From Oscheius dolichura (lineage: Eukaryota; Nematoda; Chromadorea; Rhabditida; Rhabditidae): 64,000 bases of DNA. The DNA lies in the NCBI GenBank assembly GCA_932521035.1, contig OW051493.1:2480001-2544000 (forward strand), given 5' to 3'. The position numbers were made by a program, and so were the translations under genes. This document shows positions 21,101 through 32,060 of this stretch, piece by piece (the stretch's first letter is position 1; every line of letters starts with the position of its first letter). The notes beneath the pieces are model-generated. The model was not told where the DNA came from and ran no database searches. It worked only from the letters and a program-made list of their open reading frames with translations.

Positions 21101-24100
21101 GACGGCCCACGATAAATAATCAGAGTTTTGTGTATATTACAAAGTAGAGTTTGGACTACGGCATGTATTGCAGCTGAATTCTATTTTGGAAGAGATGAGA
21201 ACATCTAAAAAGGCGTCCTCCCCCGCCGGGACCTTGTCAGTCACTTGGGTACGATATCCTAGAGGGAGCAGATTCATTGTTTTTTCTATTTTACAAGATG
21301 TTCAGACAATCTCTGGCCCGGCTACATGGAGCAGAATGAGGTCCTCCCCGGAATAAAGGGAAAGCCCGATGCCGAAGTGGTCCAAGACGTGACCTCCACT
21401 TTCTTTGTCCTCCTGGCCATCTACTTCCCCGCCGTTACGGGAATCATGACGGGGACTAACATGAGCGGTAGGCCTTCTCCTCTTCTTCATCTAGAAATTG
21501 TAGGTGATTTAAAGGATGCCCAGCGGTCAATCCCTTCGGGAACCTTGGCCGCCACAACAACGACTTCTATCATCTACTACGCCCTGGCCATCCTCTTCGC
21601 CGCCAGTGTGGACCGCTCCGTACTCCGAGACAAGTATGTCTTCCCTTCAAGGATCAAACATATAAAAACTCGCCAGATTCGGAAGATCTATTGACAACAC
21701 GATGGTAGTGGCCGTGTTGGCTTGGCCCACTCCATGGATTGTCATCGTCGGCGCCTTCCTGAGTACCTTTGGCGCGGCCCTCCAGTGCTTGGTCAGCGCC
21801 CCTCGTCTGCTTCAATCCATCGCCAAGGATGATGTCCTCCCCCTCCTGGCCCCATTCGCCAAGGTCACGAAGAGAAACGAACCTCTCCTAGGGTACAGTA
21901 GCAATCCTCTCTCAATTCTCCCCCTTCAGCCTCCTCCTGACAACATTCATCGCCGAGCTGGCCATCCTCCTCGGGGCTGTCGATAAGATCGCCGAGGTGT
22001 TGGACTTCTTCTTCCTGATGTGTTACGCCTTCGTGAATATCATCGCCTTCATGCATTCCATCCTGAAGGCCCCCAACTGGCGTCCCCGGTTCAAATACTT
22101 CCACTGGTCAGTCCTCCCCCTTTCTGATTGAATAGCCTCCAGGTCTCTGTCCCTCCTGGGAGCGTTCCTCTGCTTCTTTATCATGTTTACAAGTGACTGG
22201 CACCTGGCCCTTCTGGCCTGTGCACTGACCTTCGCTATCTATAAATACGTCGAGTGGAAGGGGTCAGTCAGCCTTTGACTACCAGGGATATTCCATTTTA
22301 GAGCAAAGAAGGAGTGGGGAGACGGGATGCGGGGGCTGGCCCTCACCACGGCACAGTACTCCCTGCTGAAGGTGGACGACAAGGACCTCCATCCCAAGAA
22401 CTGGCGACCCCAATTGATGATCTGCCTCTCGTCCCAATGGAGCAAACATTCAATTGATGTTCGGGCCATCTCTCTACTGAACCTCGCCGGCCAGTTGAAG
22501 GTCCTCTTCCCTTTAATATATCCTCAAAAAAGATATATTCAGGCAGGAAGGGGACTAGCCATCTCTGTGGCCTTCGTCAAAGGCTACACGGACAATACGG
22601 CCGACAGGGAACGGGCCAAGGAGATCAAAGCCCGTGTCCATAAGGACATGACAGCGGCTCGGCTGCGCGGCTTTGCCAAGACCCTCTTCTTCCAACACGA
22701 CCAGGTCCCTTCACCTCTAGTCAATTTTATTCTCCTCTCCAGATTATGGGCTGCGTTTCTGGCGTCTTCCAATCGGTGGGGATCGGCGGCCTCTGCCCAA
22801 ATACCGTTCTCCTTAACTGGCCGAATCTAGACGACTCCAATGAGGTGTCCCTCTTCGCCGGTAGCGATCTTCCCCGAGGCTCTAATTCTCTAAATTTAGA
22901 ACAAATAATCCAAGGAAGAGCCAACGAGCACTGTATTATCATGGCCAAAGGCATCACCGAATTTCCAGAGGCCACTGAACGGCTCACTGGGTAAGGCCGT
23001 CGCTCAACAGGCCATTCTCCCCCTTCAGATTTATCGATATCTGGTGGGTTGTCCAAGACGGCGGCATCCTCATGCTCATCGCCTATCTCCTCAAACAACA
23101 CAAAGTCTGGAAAGGCTGCTACTTGCGGATCTTCGCCATTGGGGACACCGACCCGGCCAAAGCGGACCAGATGAAAGCCGGGCTACAGAAATACATCTAC
23201 ATGTTGAGAATTGACGCGGAAGTTTTTGTAAGCCTGGAGGAGAGGGAGGGATGTTGAGAGATTTACAGATCGTGGCTCTACTCGACCAGGAGATAACCGA
23301 GGAGATCTTGGAGAAGACAGCAAAAGTGGAGAAGAGACAGAAGACCATCCAGACGGAATTGAGGGTCAGTTTTATCCTTTCGGAAGAACTGGCAAGGGGA
23401 AAATGAGTCTCATTCTGCTCTCAAAACAGGGGGTCGTCCTCTTCCCCCACCTTCCATCGCTGATCTTCCTCCTGTGCAGTTCCGCTCGCCATCCTCCCTT
23501 CCACCTTCCTGTCTGCAACAGGCTCGGCCTCTTTCCCGGCCATCCTCCCCGCCTCCAGTACTGGCTTTAGAGCGGCATGGCCTTTTGTAGACGACTTGAA
23601 AACCTCACTGAAAAAAAACTCTGCCGCGTTTCAGAGAAGCCGTTCCCGTGAAAGCGCCTACGTCAACGACGGCTTCACCAACGACGACACCATTTCTTCG
23701 AAAACGAGCCGACGAAACTGTAGGCTCTCCCCACGACGCCTCCAGCTATTTCCTCTATTTTAGACGATTCCGTCCGTAGTGGAACCCCCATCGTGATCAA
23801 CATTAATGGAGAAGAGGAGACCAGCTTTATTAGGTACTCTTTCATCCCTCTTTTCTTCAAATTCTCTGTTACAGTAACCCGGCGGAGGGTCTCTACCGTT
23901 CTGTAACCCCTTCCGAAGACCTCGACAGCTTGGATATCAAGCTAAATGTCCATAAAATGAACACATCCATCCGACTGAACCACGTGATCAAGGAGAACTC
24001 TCCCGACTCTCAATTGGTACCGTATCCCTCTCCCAAATAACCAGAAGGTTCAGATCCTCCTCAGTCTGCCGCACCCCTCCCGAAACCGGGCGACATTCGT

Positions 24101-24200
24101 CCACACCTACATGTCCTATCTGGATGTGTTGACAGAAGATCTAAAGAGGGTTCTATTCGTAGGGGGGAGTGGCCGGGAGGTGATCACCATTGACTCATAG
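18164..24200 (+). CDS. K-Cl cotransporter (SLC12A4-7 family)
   Basis: Twenty-three exons splice in frame to 1,066 residues: 18164-18177, 18706-18925, 18963-19106, 19535-19720, 19759-19816, 19858-19964, 20080-20162, 20205-20330, 20374-20483, 21306-21467, 21504-21633, 21677-21892, 21930-22106, 22143-22262, 22302-22500, 22543-22704, 22743-22990, 23029-23227, 23269-23364, 23635-23719, 23764-23833, 23875-24016 and 24054-24200. KCC hallmarks include [82 protein letters not shown] and [12 protein letters not shown] Cys-rich loop (CDVCEK...[11 protein letters not shown]) fits the long extracellular loop of KCCs. The tail [11 protein letters not shown] aligns with the WNK/SPAK-regulated threonine region of vertebrate KCCs. 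It should export K+ and Cl- and set neuronal chloride or cell volume. AATAAA is at about 24,244. The very short first exon is the least certain part. Confidence 0.95.
19132..19506. mobile_element. TTAA-bounded MITE in a cotransporter intron (family C)
   Basis: The element begins TTAAAGGGACAGTATGACCG and ends with the inverse, CGGTCATACTGTTCCTTTAA, giving inverted ends of about 24 bp around a 330-bp non-coding centre. TTAA at both ends suggests a target duplication of the piggyBac or similar type. It fills most of the intron between exons 3 and 4 of the K-Cl cotransporter. Confidence 0.75.
20758..20857. repeat. degenerate palindromic element, copy 5
   Basis: The left arm CACCCGTACACCTTCGGCAG is a clear family match. 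The right side, CTGACCGAGGTTTTACGGAA, is weakened. It lies in the 822-nt intron between exons 9 and 10 of the K-Cl cotransporter. Confidence 0.6.
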
Positions 24201-24390
24201 CCCGTGACTTGTTATACATGACTGTTTATTATGTGTATGTCTGCAATAAAGGATTTAACAAAGTGGAAAGACAAGTATACGTGTCTAGTTGGATAACCGG
24301 GGTCTTCCTCAACAACTGAAGACTCAAAATGACAGCGGTCTTCCCCTCCTGGCCTAGCAACGAAGGTTGCAATTAGGAACAGATTCGACG

Positions 24391-25096
24391 ATGGCTCCCC
24401 TGTCCCCCACCGTCCTCCTCGTAGTTTTCGGCTCTGCTCTAGGAGATTTTATGGTAAGTGACATCGGGGTGGGAGTATCAGTTATGGTACTGCAGTCTAG
24501 AGCAACAGAACTGGGTGGGATTGGATCATAGTCTATGATTCATAGACTGCCAGGGTATTAGATACTAGAGATCGATCCAAAATGTTCAGTATGAGCAAAA
24601 TGTGATTGGCCTGATCAAGGACGGCGTCCCGTTCCGTATTCTCTGCAATCTCACCAAGTAACCACTCCCGTCTGGGAAGTACACAAGTATTACAGAGCGG
24701 TCAACCCGGAATTTCACATAGCTATCGAAGGATTCGAGGCGGGTGGCACTCGTCTTTTTCTCGCCTCTATTACGACTAAATTCCCACCTCATAATATGAT
24801 GGTGATGATCTCCGGCACAGAAGTCGATTCGCAAAAGCTCCCTGACTATCAAGCCGACATGGATATCTCCGGCCAGCCGGCCGTCTCCCTGGTAATGGGC
24901 TATGGCAGCGGAAAGTTCTTTGTAAATTAAACCAGGAGGGAAGAATAAGAACTAATTATAGGTTAGCAGTGGTGAGAAGGTAATAAATGCATCCAACGTC
25001 AGCCAGGCTAGTGATGTCGTCACCATCGGCATGCTGGTATTAGGAGAGATTACCATTTGCACTCAAGTCCAATGCCAGTGCGATGATCCTCCTTGA
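24391..25096 (+). CDS. secreted protein of a local three-copy family (intact member)
   Basis: Exons 24391-24453, 24590-24657, 24696-24921 and 24962-25096 give 163 residues. The first exon encodes a signal peptide (MAPLSPTVLLVVFGSALGDF). Exon 2 carries GLIKDGVPFRILC. Exon 3 holds alternating strand-like segments (FHIAIEGFEAGGTRLFLASI; PAVSLVMGYGSGKFF). Exon 4 ends in a small Cys cluster (CTQVQCQCDDPP). Two other loci, 25,610-26,024 and 34,724-35,332, encode the same layout (LIKDG, a GY or GF turn, MGYGS, then a terminal VQCF-type tail) but both are broken. The beta-rich pattern suggests an extracellular sandwich fold, possibly sugar-binding. I do not recognise a named family. AATAAA follows at about 25,137. 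Confidence 0.7.
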
Positions 25097-25609
25097 AAAC
25101 AGAAGGCGACAATACCGAGAAAATGTACCCATATAAATAAAGAATCAGCCGTTTCGACTCCCCTGCGGGGGGTCTTCGGCTGGACGTTGGCTGCGCCAAC
25201 TGTGGTTTTACCTCGTGCTTGGAAGCCCCGTCCGCTCTTCCCCCTCCCCCGTCCAGTCAGTCCCTTCCGCCCGTTCCGTCCTCCCCGTTCCTCCTTTTGT
25301 TTTACTCTCGCAGTCCTTTGCCCACTTTCTCTTCTCCTCTTCCCGAACAGTCCTTTCTACCTCGCCGTCCCTCCCTTGGTGTTTCCTACCTTACCGATTC
25401 CTCCGCGTCCGTTCTGCTCGGTTGTGATTGATCAAAGGATAATCACTCGTAAGGGGAGCTGTCGTCCGTCTCTTCCTCCATAATTTCCTTCCTTTCCAAG
25501 TATCTTTCATTCTGCTTCCACCCACACCGTCCTGCTCTGACCTCGTCAGCGGCGTTATCATGATACGTAATTCTTATGTCTTCTTCCTTGGAAGTGCCGG
25601 AATTTACAG
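25097..25609. other. spacer, pyrimidine-rich, with possible decayed exon
   Basis: Runs of CCCCTCC and TCCTC dominate 25,190-25,430, and three overlapping plus-strand frames there are low-complexity. TTGATCAAAGGATAATC near 25,428 may be a decayed remnant of the LIKDG exon of the following pseudogene. Confidence 0.4.
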
Positions 25610-26024
25610 TACCATCGACCCAAAGTTCATTATTACTGTCCACGGATACAACGCCGAAGAAATGTGCATCTTTATAGCCACTATGGTATTCACCACTCCA
25701 TCATGGTCTATGTCATTGCAAGCTTTTCCTGGGACAATTTCACAAAAGTTAAATTATTCTCAAATCGAAGCTAATGTCCATGGCCGGCACTCCCCTTGAT
25801 AATGGGCTACAGTAGTGGACAGCTCTTTGTAAGTTGCCCAGAGGGAACGGGGCCCGGCGGACCCACGTAACTGGCCCTAAAAGAGATACTTTCAGTTCAG
25901 CAGCTGTCAGCAAGTATTAAATCTGTCTACCACTGCCCGGGCTAACGACCTCGCCCGGGTGGAGGTGACCGCATCGGGAACCAACTCGGACAGCTGCACT
26001 CCAGTCCAATGTTTTCATCCTTGA
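25610..26024 (+). pseudogene. secreted-family paralogue with frameshift
   Basis: The exon from 25610 reads well (IITVHGYNAEEMCIFIATMV; SWSMSL) and aligns with exon 3 of the intact gene at 24.4 kb. Near 25,797 one base appears to be missing, so the conserved MGY(S/G)SG motif that follows lies in another frame and a TGA interrupts the exon. The terminal exon from 25896 is open and ends SCTPVQCFHP. A first exon with signal peptide and the LIKDG exon are not recognisable upstream. It is probably a decayed duplicate, though a single sequencing error at the frameshift cannot be excluded. Confidence 0.6.
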
Positions 26025-26171
26025 AGTTATTTGTTGGAACTATTGTAATAAAGAATCAATAACAAATATGGACGAGCTACAGAAAAAAAAACTAGAAGAG
26101 AATACAAGAAGCGCTTTATTTTGTTCTTTGGATAGACGTCGGCCGAGCCGACACGGGTCCGGGTCTCCTTG

Positions 26172-27253
26172 CTATTTCTTCTTGGCCCTGGCCTTCGACT
26201 TGGGTTTGACCTTCTTCTTCGAGTCGTCGGACTTGTCCGCCTTCCTCTCGCCCGAGCCCTCTTCCGATTCCTTCGTCTTGTCCGTCTTCAGCCTCTTCAC
26301 TTTCGACTTGTTCTTCGACTTCTCCTGTTTCGGTTTCTTCCTCTTCGTGTCGTCCGACTTGGGCTGTTTCTCTGGTTTGACTTTCATTATTTTGGAGCCT
26401 TTCGTCGAGTCCTGGGACTTTTCTTCCTTCTTTTTCTTCTTCTTCCCCTCTGCCGCGGCCGCCTTCTCCTGTCCTCCCTTCTCCTGTCCTCCCTTCTCCT
26501 GTCCTCCCTTCTCCTGCCCTCCCTTCTCCTGTCCTCCCTTCTCCTGTCCTCCCTTCTCGCTGACCTCCCTATAGCCGCTCAGTGTCTTTCCCCCGATGGT
26601 TATTGACCATTTCCTGTCGTTGGCCGTCTTCTCTCCCGGATCCACCGTCGTCTCCCCGTCGCCCACCGTCGCCTGTGTCTCTGTCGCCATCACAACCGCC
26701 TCGGCATTCTTCGGCGGCGCCTCCTTTCCTCCGTTGACGTCGCCGTCCTTCGTAGTGGCCGCGACTGAGGGCGTCCCGGCAGTTTGGGTCACAGCCGCCG
26801 GCAGCGGCGTTTCTTCTTGGGTTTTGTTTGGCCGGTCCATTTGGGAGACTCGTTCCGACTTCTTCCCTCCAACCGCTGCCGGGTCGGCCACCTTCTCGAC
26901 CGGTGTCTTGGGTGCCGTGCCCTTCTTCTTCTTCGCATTCTCCTCGGCGAATTCCATCGACAAGTCAATCGACACCAGTGGATCCCTCTTCCTCGCCGGC
27001 TTGTTCCCTTTTCTATCCGGTTTCGTCTTCTTCGGGTCGGTCTTCCTCTCCCCGCCGTCCATCGTTCCCGTGCCTGTGTTCTCCTTCGTGACTTCCTTCT
27101 TCTTTTTCTTCGTTTCACCTTTCTCTAGTTCTAAAATGGCCACTTTATCTTCTTTCCTCCTCCAAACTGACTTCTAGTCCTGCCGCAGCCGAACACAATG
27201 ATGCAGAGAAGAAGCATCACAAGCAGCCACATAATGAATGGCTTCTCGGCCAT
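26172..27253 (-). CDS. Lys-rich membrane-anchored protein with EKGGQ repeats
   Basis: Exon 1 (27253-27172) and exon 2 (27130-26172) join across a 41-nt intron to give 346 residues. The N-terminus is a hydrophobic anchor (MAEKPFIMWLLVMLLLCIIV) ending FGCG. Everything after it is highly charged, with long Lys/Glu runs, Pro/Thr/Ala linkers and six tandem EKGGQ units encoded by a 15-bp repeat at about 26,465-26,556. In-frame ATGs further upstream (27301, 27328) are possible starts but would bury the anchor. Basic tails of this sort accompany the TTBK-like kinase next door and the Fer-like kinase at 61 kb. No enzymatic domain is seen. Function is unknown. Confidence 0.75.
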
Positions 27254-27459
27254 ATCCACCGTTATATAGGGTTTTTGGATGAGCCGGATGAGCCGTTTCA
27301 TGTCTTGAGAGCTTTGGATAAGCCGCATGGTTCAGGAATTCCGAAAATTTGCGGTTGAATTAGGGCCAGGCCGACTCCGGCCAGAGACAAGATAGTGGTA
27401 TCCAGAGACTACGGTAATTACACGAAAAAAACAACAACAAGAGAAGGAAAAGACATCAG

Positions 27460-28914
27460 TTACAGCAATTTATTTTGATCTTTAGTTTGCTTTTTCTTCG
27501 TCGGCGGCTTGGAGTTGGCCTTTTCGACGGGCATAACGCAGCTCCTGGAGCGGTTCTGCTCGCCGCTGCCTCCTTTGGTCGTCTCGTGGCGTTCCCCTCC
27601 TCCGGGGATGTTCTCGTCCTGGGCCGCCTTCAGGATCATCTCCCAGAGCTTGGCCTCTGGAACTGGGCCCGTCTCTGCCTTCTTCGGCATCTGCAGCCCG
27701 TATTTCTGGCAGGCGGCCCGCAGCTTGGTGATCGTCGTCTGCTCGTCGGCGCAGTCCTTCCTGTCCTCCCAGCTGTAGTCGTCCAGCAGGGAGGCCTTGC
27801 GCTCCTTGAGCTGCTTCCTCAACACGGCCACAATCTGCTCGTACGCCGGCCGGTCGTAGTAGTCGGTGGCCTGGAGAAGCTCCACAATCGGCTTCCAATC
27901 GGTCAGAATCTTCTCCTGTCCCAGCAGCTGGGCCACGCTCGTGTTCTTCTTCTCGTGGTGTACCTTGTCCGGGTGGGAGAAGTTCTTCCACGGCAGCGGG
28001 CGGCGCATCTCGACGCACATATACAGCCATCCCCAAAGGTCGTCGACCCGTCCCTGGTCCTGTCTCTCGTGCATCCCTATCGAGCAGTAGCGGATCGTCC
28101 CGCGGAAGGCCACGTGGCGCCTCTTCTCCTTCAGCACCCAGCTATTCGTCTCCTTCTCCCGGTAGGCGTAGAGCCTCGTCATGCCGAAATCGATGAGGTA
28201 GACATTCTTCGAGCCGTCCTTCGAAGAGGCGAAGTTGCTCGGCTTGATGTCCCGGTGGATGTAGCCAACTTCATGGAGCTGAAAAAGCGAAATTAGATTG
28301 GCTGACTACAGTAGTCTTCGAGGCGCCCGAACCCGCACATTCGGGGCCTTTTTGGGACGAGACGATGCGGGTGCGGCCGCTCCGAACTTGGAGGATGGGT
28401 AGAGATGACAAGTAACAGCAGCAGAGATGCCAGCCAACTGGTTACGGTATAAAAAGTTGAAAACGTACAGCTTTTAGGGAGATGAGCGAGCGGACGGCGA
28501 CGCGGAGGATGGTACTCTCGTCGAACCGGACGACTCGCTGGTTGAGGGAGGCCAGATCCGCGGCGCAGAGAGTCATCACCACGTACCTGAAAAACGGTAG
28601 ATTCATAAGACCAATAAGAATGAAACTCACGTGAATGTCGTGGTAAGGCCGTATCCGAGCAGCTCCATGGCCGGGCTTCTCTCCCTCTTGTATGCCTTCA
28701 GTACTTCCAGCTCAATCTTCAGTATGCGGTCGGTGGCCCGGAGACTCTCGATCTTCATGGCGCCTTGGTTGCCGTTCTCCTTGTTCCAGACGTGGAAGAC
28801 ATCGCCATAGGCGCCGCTGCCTATGGCCTCGATGACGATCCAGTTCTTGCCGATCTCCTCCATCTCGTTGATTTCGACGATGTCCTCCCGGTCGACGTTT
28901 TCAGTATCCGCCAT
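27460..28914 (-). CDS. TTBK-like (casein-kinase-1 superfamily) protein kinase
   Basis: Exons 28914-28631, 28586-28469 and 28278-27460 give 406 residues. The kinase elements are in order: a glycine loop (IGSGAYGDVF), AMKIES with the catalytic lysine, the catalytic loop YIHRDIKPSNF, the DFG equivalent LIDFGMTRLY, and FRGTIRYCSIGMHE, the hallmark of the CK1/TTBK group. QGRVDDLWGWLYM and PWKNF complete the C-lobe. A Lys/Glu-rich tail ends KKQTKDQNKLL. Nematodes carry a large expansion of these kinases, many of them sperm-expressed, and most have unknown substrates. The start is the first ATG before the N-lobe. A short CCCGCAC/GTGCGGG inverted match lies in the 190-nt second intron (28,330-28,375). 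Confidence 0.9.
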
Positions 28915-29039
28915 TTGAATAGTCGAAGTCGTCCGTCGCTCGGCTTGACTATGGCAAGAATGACGGCTCACTTCTTCTCTCGGGTATTAAAAACAGACCA
29001 GTGTCGACACGGTTAGTCCTTTGACAAATTAAAGCCAAT

Positions 29040-29385
29040 GCGGCAATTGAGATCCCAAATGTCTTATCAAAGTTTAGTACAGTCTTCTCTATATGGCCAC
29101 GTGGCCAGGGGCGGGGTTCTACGAGATGCCAACACATCGAGAAGCTGGGTGATCCTGGCGGTGGATCAAAACAATTGTTCAGCTTCAAATCAAGGCTTTC
29201 CTTGCGGAAGATGTTGGAGGAGGAGCCGAGTCAGTCGACCACGTCTCCCAACTGATGCCATGCACTGGGCCGGCGGGGAGACGGGCGGTTCGGCGAGGTT
29301 GTCCAGATGATGGACCAGATGGAGCGCATCCTGGTGGCCTTCGAGGAGATGGCCAACCACGACGTCTACCTCGAGGATGTCTAAT
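29040..29385 (+). CDS. possible small acidic protein gene (3' part)
   Basis: The end of this stretch reads QMMDQMERILVAFEEMANHD with a stop just after YLEDV at 29,383-29,385, followed by a polyadenylation signal (GAATAAAAC) near 29,391. An upstream segment, IKAFLAEDVGGGAESVDH, can be joined by a 53-nt GT-AG intron after an acceptor GTTCAG at about 29,176. The 5' end is unresolved. It has a helical acidic C-terminus and no recognised family. It is divergent from the TTBK-like kinase. Confidence 0.4.
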
Positions 29386-29570
29386 CAGAGAATAAAACTT
29401 GATCTATGTTCTCACTTTTCCCCGAGTGACCCGCCTCCTCACAACTGGCAGACGCTAATGCGCCTCTCCTCCTCCAGTGGTCACATCCAATTATACCCTC
29501 TCCCGTTTTTTGAACCCACCTAGCTATCTACCGTATCCATTGTGTCGTTTTTCTTCCTTGTGAGACTTTA

Positions 29571-30728
29571 TTATCCCGTTGCTTCTGCCGGCCCGGCCTC
29601 CCTAATAATACAACTCAAAGTACAGTATGAGTTAGAATGTTGGCTATTTCTGATCTCTAAGACGTGTTTTCCATCATCACAGCCCATTTCACAACAGGAA
29701 ATGGTCTTCTCTCCGTCTATCTTCTCCGTGAAGACAACTCCGATCTCCTGAAGGGCTGCCGGGAGCTCTTGTTGATTCCAACGCATGGTAATAATAAACT
29801 GGCGACCGTCGACTGGGCTTCTCTTCCAGATCTACAATTTCTGTCCTTGATTACTGTAAAATAGTCTGACCTTAACTTTGCTTACTACCGTCTCCACAGA
29901 AATGGTATTATGGTAGCCGATGTCTATATTCTTCTGGACCTTGAGGAACTCCTTATTGTTCACTCCTCTTCCAAGGTCGGAGATGAGTGTTCGAACCTGA
30001 TACTGTTATTCTGAGCTCTGGGTGGCTCCGTTACCTGGGGGAATTGCTCGAAATCTGTTAGATGAAGTCGGGAAAAGTTCCCAACAAATTGGAGGACAGT
30101 AACCCGACTGATCTGAAAGTCGTCCTCCTCTTCAATTCGTGGTGGGGCCCACTTCAATTAACTTTGCCATTAGATCAAAGGGAATCCCTTCAAAATCAGT
30201 GGGGAAGACGATCCTCTCCACCGAAATGACGCCCTTTTCGAATAAAGTCAACATTTCTCCAAGGCGATCTGTTCTAATCGTCTAAAATCTGTCTTCTCCT
30301 CGTCCTCCCGTCGCCCCACCTTGATGATAATCTTCTTCAGGGCGAATCGAAAGCCACATCCAGTTATATTCAGCCATCTTCGAGTCTTCACAGGTCGGGC
30401 CCATTCGTATCCCGGCTCCCTCAAGATGACCTTCATTCCTTTCTTCTCTACCCGGATGGATGGCACAGTAAGGAAAGGTTTCCGTCTCAGGGAGGAGCAT
30501 TCCTCCAGGAGTATTTTATTGGCCCTGGAGAGGCGGGCAAAGGACACGGGAGTCACCTGGAGCCAGAATATCAGATACAGATGAAATTAGCACCTTTTCG
30601 ATGACAGATCCCCTCAATTCTTCGGGTATTCCATAGTAATCGAAGGGAACTAGTTCTTCTCGTTTTATGGGAGTAGGCAGCGGGAGGAGATCGTCAAGAT
30701 ATTCGGATAATAGATCCCAGTACTCCAT
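29571..30728 (-). CDS. F-box/DUF38-like family protein, member 2
   Basis: The start is at 30728. Exon 1 ends at 30594 and exon 2 begins at 30556. Further exons follow with 37-58-nt introns, ending at a TAA at 29,571. Exon 1 ends with GIPEELRGSVIEK. Exon 2 starts VTPVSFARLSRANKILLEEC and LRRKPFLTV. Later exons include RLGEMLTLFEKGVISVERIV, VLQFVGNFSRLHLTDFEQF and the C-terminal MRWNQQELPAALQEIGVVF. Member 3 at 35.5 kb has matching parts (PDRVQEALTILRQALSVERL). The leucine-spaced repeats resemble the DUF38/FTH region of nematode F-box proteins, which pick substrates for SCF ubiquitin ligases. The F-box itself is short and unconfirmed. Confidence 0.6.
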
Positions 30729-32060
30729 TATATTCTGGAAATTAAAATAAATTGAGGAATTCGGGTCAGAAAATTATAAAAGGGGAGAAATTGGCAGGGA
30801 AAGACAGCAAGGAAATGGGATAATAGAAGTCAATAGACGTTTGCCATGGAGACCGGGCCAAAGCGCATGGCTGTTGTTTAGCCGAGGCAAATACACCCAC
30901 TCAATTTAGAGCCATCTGAATATTCTTTTAAGAGTACGGTGAGATGGGCAGATTACTGTAAGCCAGGGGCGAGTACTACTCTTTCGATTTCCTCATCCGG
31001 CGATCCCCTCCGGTTGCCCCTGTTCCTGGTGGACAATCAGGCCTGCCCGATACAGATCGGCTTCCTCAGAGACTTCACCTATGACACCGTCTCCAATTGA
31101 AAGATTCTACTATGCTCTGCAGATACTCCCTGTACACTGATGGATGGGCCAGCTCCAGCATCACCAAGGAGGCTTCGCCCGTCAGGAAGGCTCTAGGTGG
31201 GAATTGCCCTCTTGATGTCCCCCACCAGACCAACAATCTAGAGGATAAAGAGAGGGAGGAGAGCAAGGCGACCAGCACGAAGACACATAACTTTATAATC
31301 CGCCTATCCTCCCTGTACACCTGCTGGCTGCACAACGACCATTGAAGCTGGCTCGAGAGGGTGAGACACTCGTGTCCCTCGGCTCTTCATCCTCCTCTTA
31401 CCAAATTGATCATCACCGTTTCAGGCATTTGGGAGGAAGGCTGGTACAGTTTTAGATCGACAAGAATTCACCACTCGGTCGTTGAGAGCAAGGAGGGAAG
31501 CCATCGCGGTCAGCTATAGCTCATTTTTTACACTCTGCCCTCAAAATGTCGCAAATGTGACCGCTTGACCCGAAAGCGGCGCTGCGGCGGATATCCCCGA
31601 TTCTAGACGAAAAACGGACGGAACAAAAAGGGAACAGTACCTCCAAACAGGGCTTTTAAGCCTGTTGGAGGAGGAAAATATCAGACTGTAGCCATGGCGA
31701 CGCTTCTTCTGACGTCTTCTTTCTCCAACTCCAATGGAAATCGAGCAGAAAACTGAAAATAATCAATGCTTATCAGAAATTACATGCTAACGACCGCCAA
31801 ATTATGCGGATGCAAAAAAAAGCCCACAGTTGTGCAGATTTATCTACCAGGCTTGCACGAGACCTCGTCTCGTTGGGAGGCGAGTTCTGTCTCATCTCGT
31901 CTCCGCTTTACAGGGCGGGCCTCCCAATCAATACCGAGGAATCGTGCAAGCAAGCTGTCTACACAGAATCTGGATAGAAACACACAGCGTTGAAACACAA
32001 ACTATGAAGATGACAGACCTGGATCTCCTCGTGATCCTGTCCTCTTCCATGGCGAGCAGT
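30729..32060. other. region with unresolved short open frames
   Basis: A plus-strand frame ending at about 31,102 reads PGASTTLSISSSGDPLRLPL and may be a terminal exon. An overlapping minus-strand frame (31,335-31,075) begins with a possible membrane span (IKLCVFVLVALLSSLSLSS). They overlap, so at most one is real, and neither gives a full gene. 31,430-32,060 shows nothing I can support. Confidence 0.3.

Noticed and set aside
26169-27177. Long plus-strand frames of 87-193 residues opposite the Lys-rich gene
   Set aside because: They are antisense shadows of AAG/GAG-rich codons (Phe/Leu/Ser runs). The minus strand has a membrane anchor, a proper intron and repeats in frame.
27475-28296. A 273-residue plus-strand frame and a 184-residue alternate minus frame over the TTBK-like kinase
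   Set aside because: The kinase frame contains all catalytic motifs. The others have Leu/Val or Gly/Arg bias and no motif.
28330-28375. CCCGCAC...GTGCGGG inverted match in a TTBK intron as another palindromic-element copy
   Set aside because: The arms lack the GTAAAATCTCGGCAG part and the pairing is only about 8 bp.
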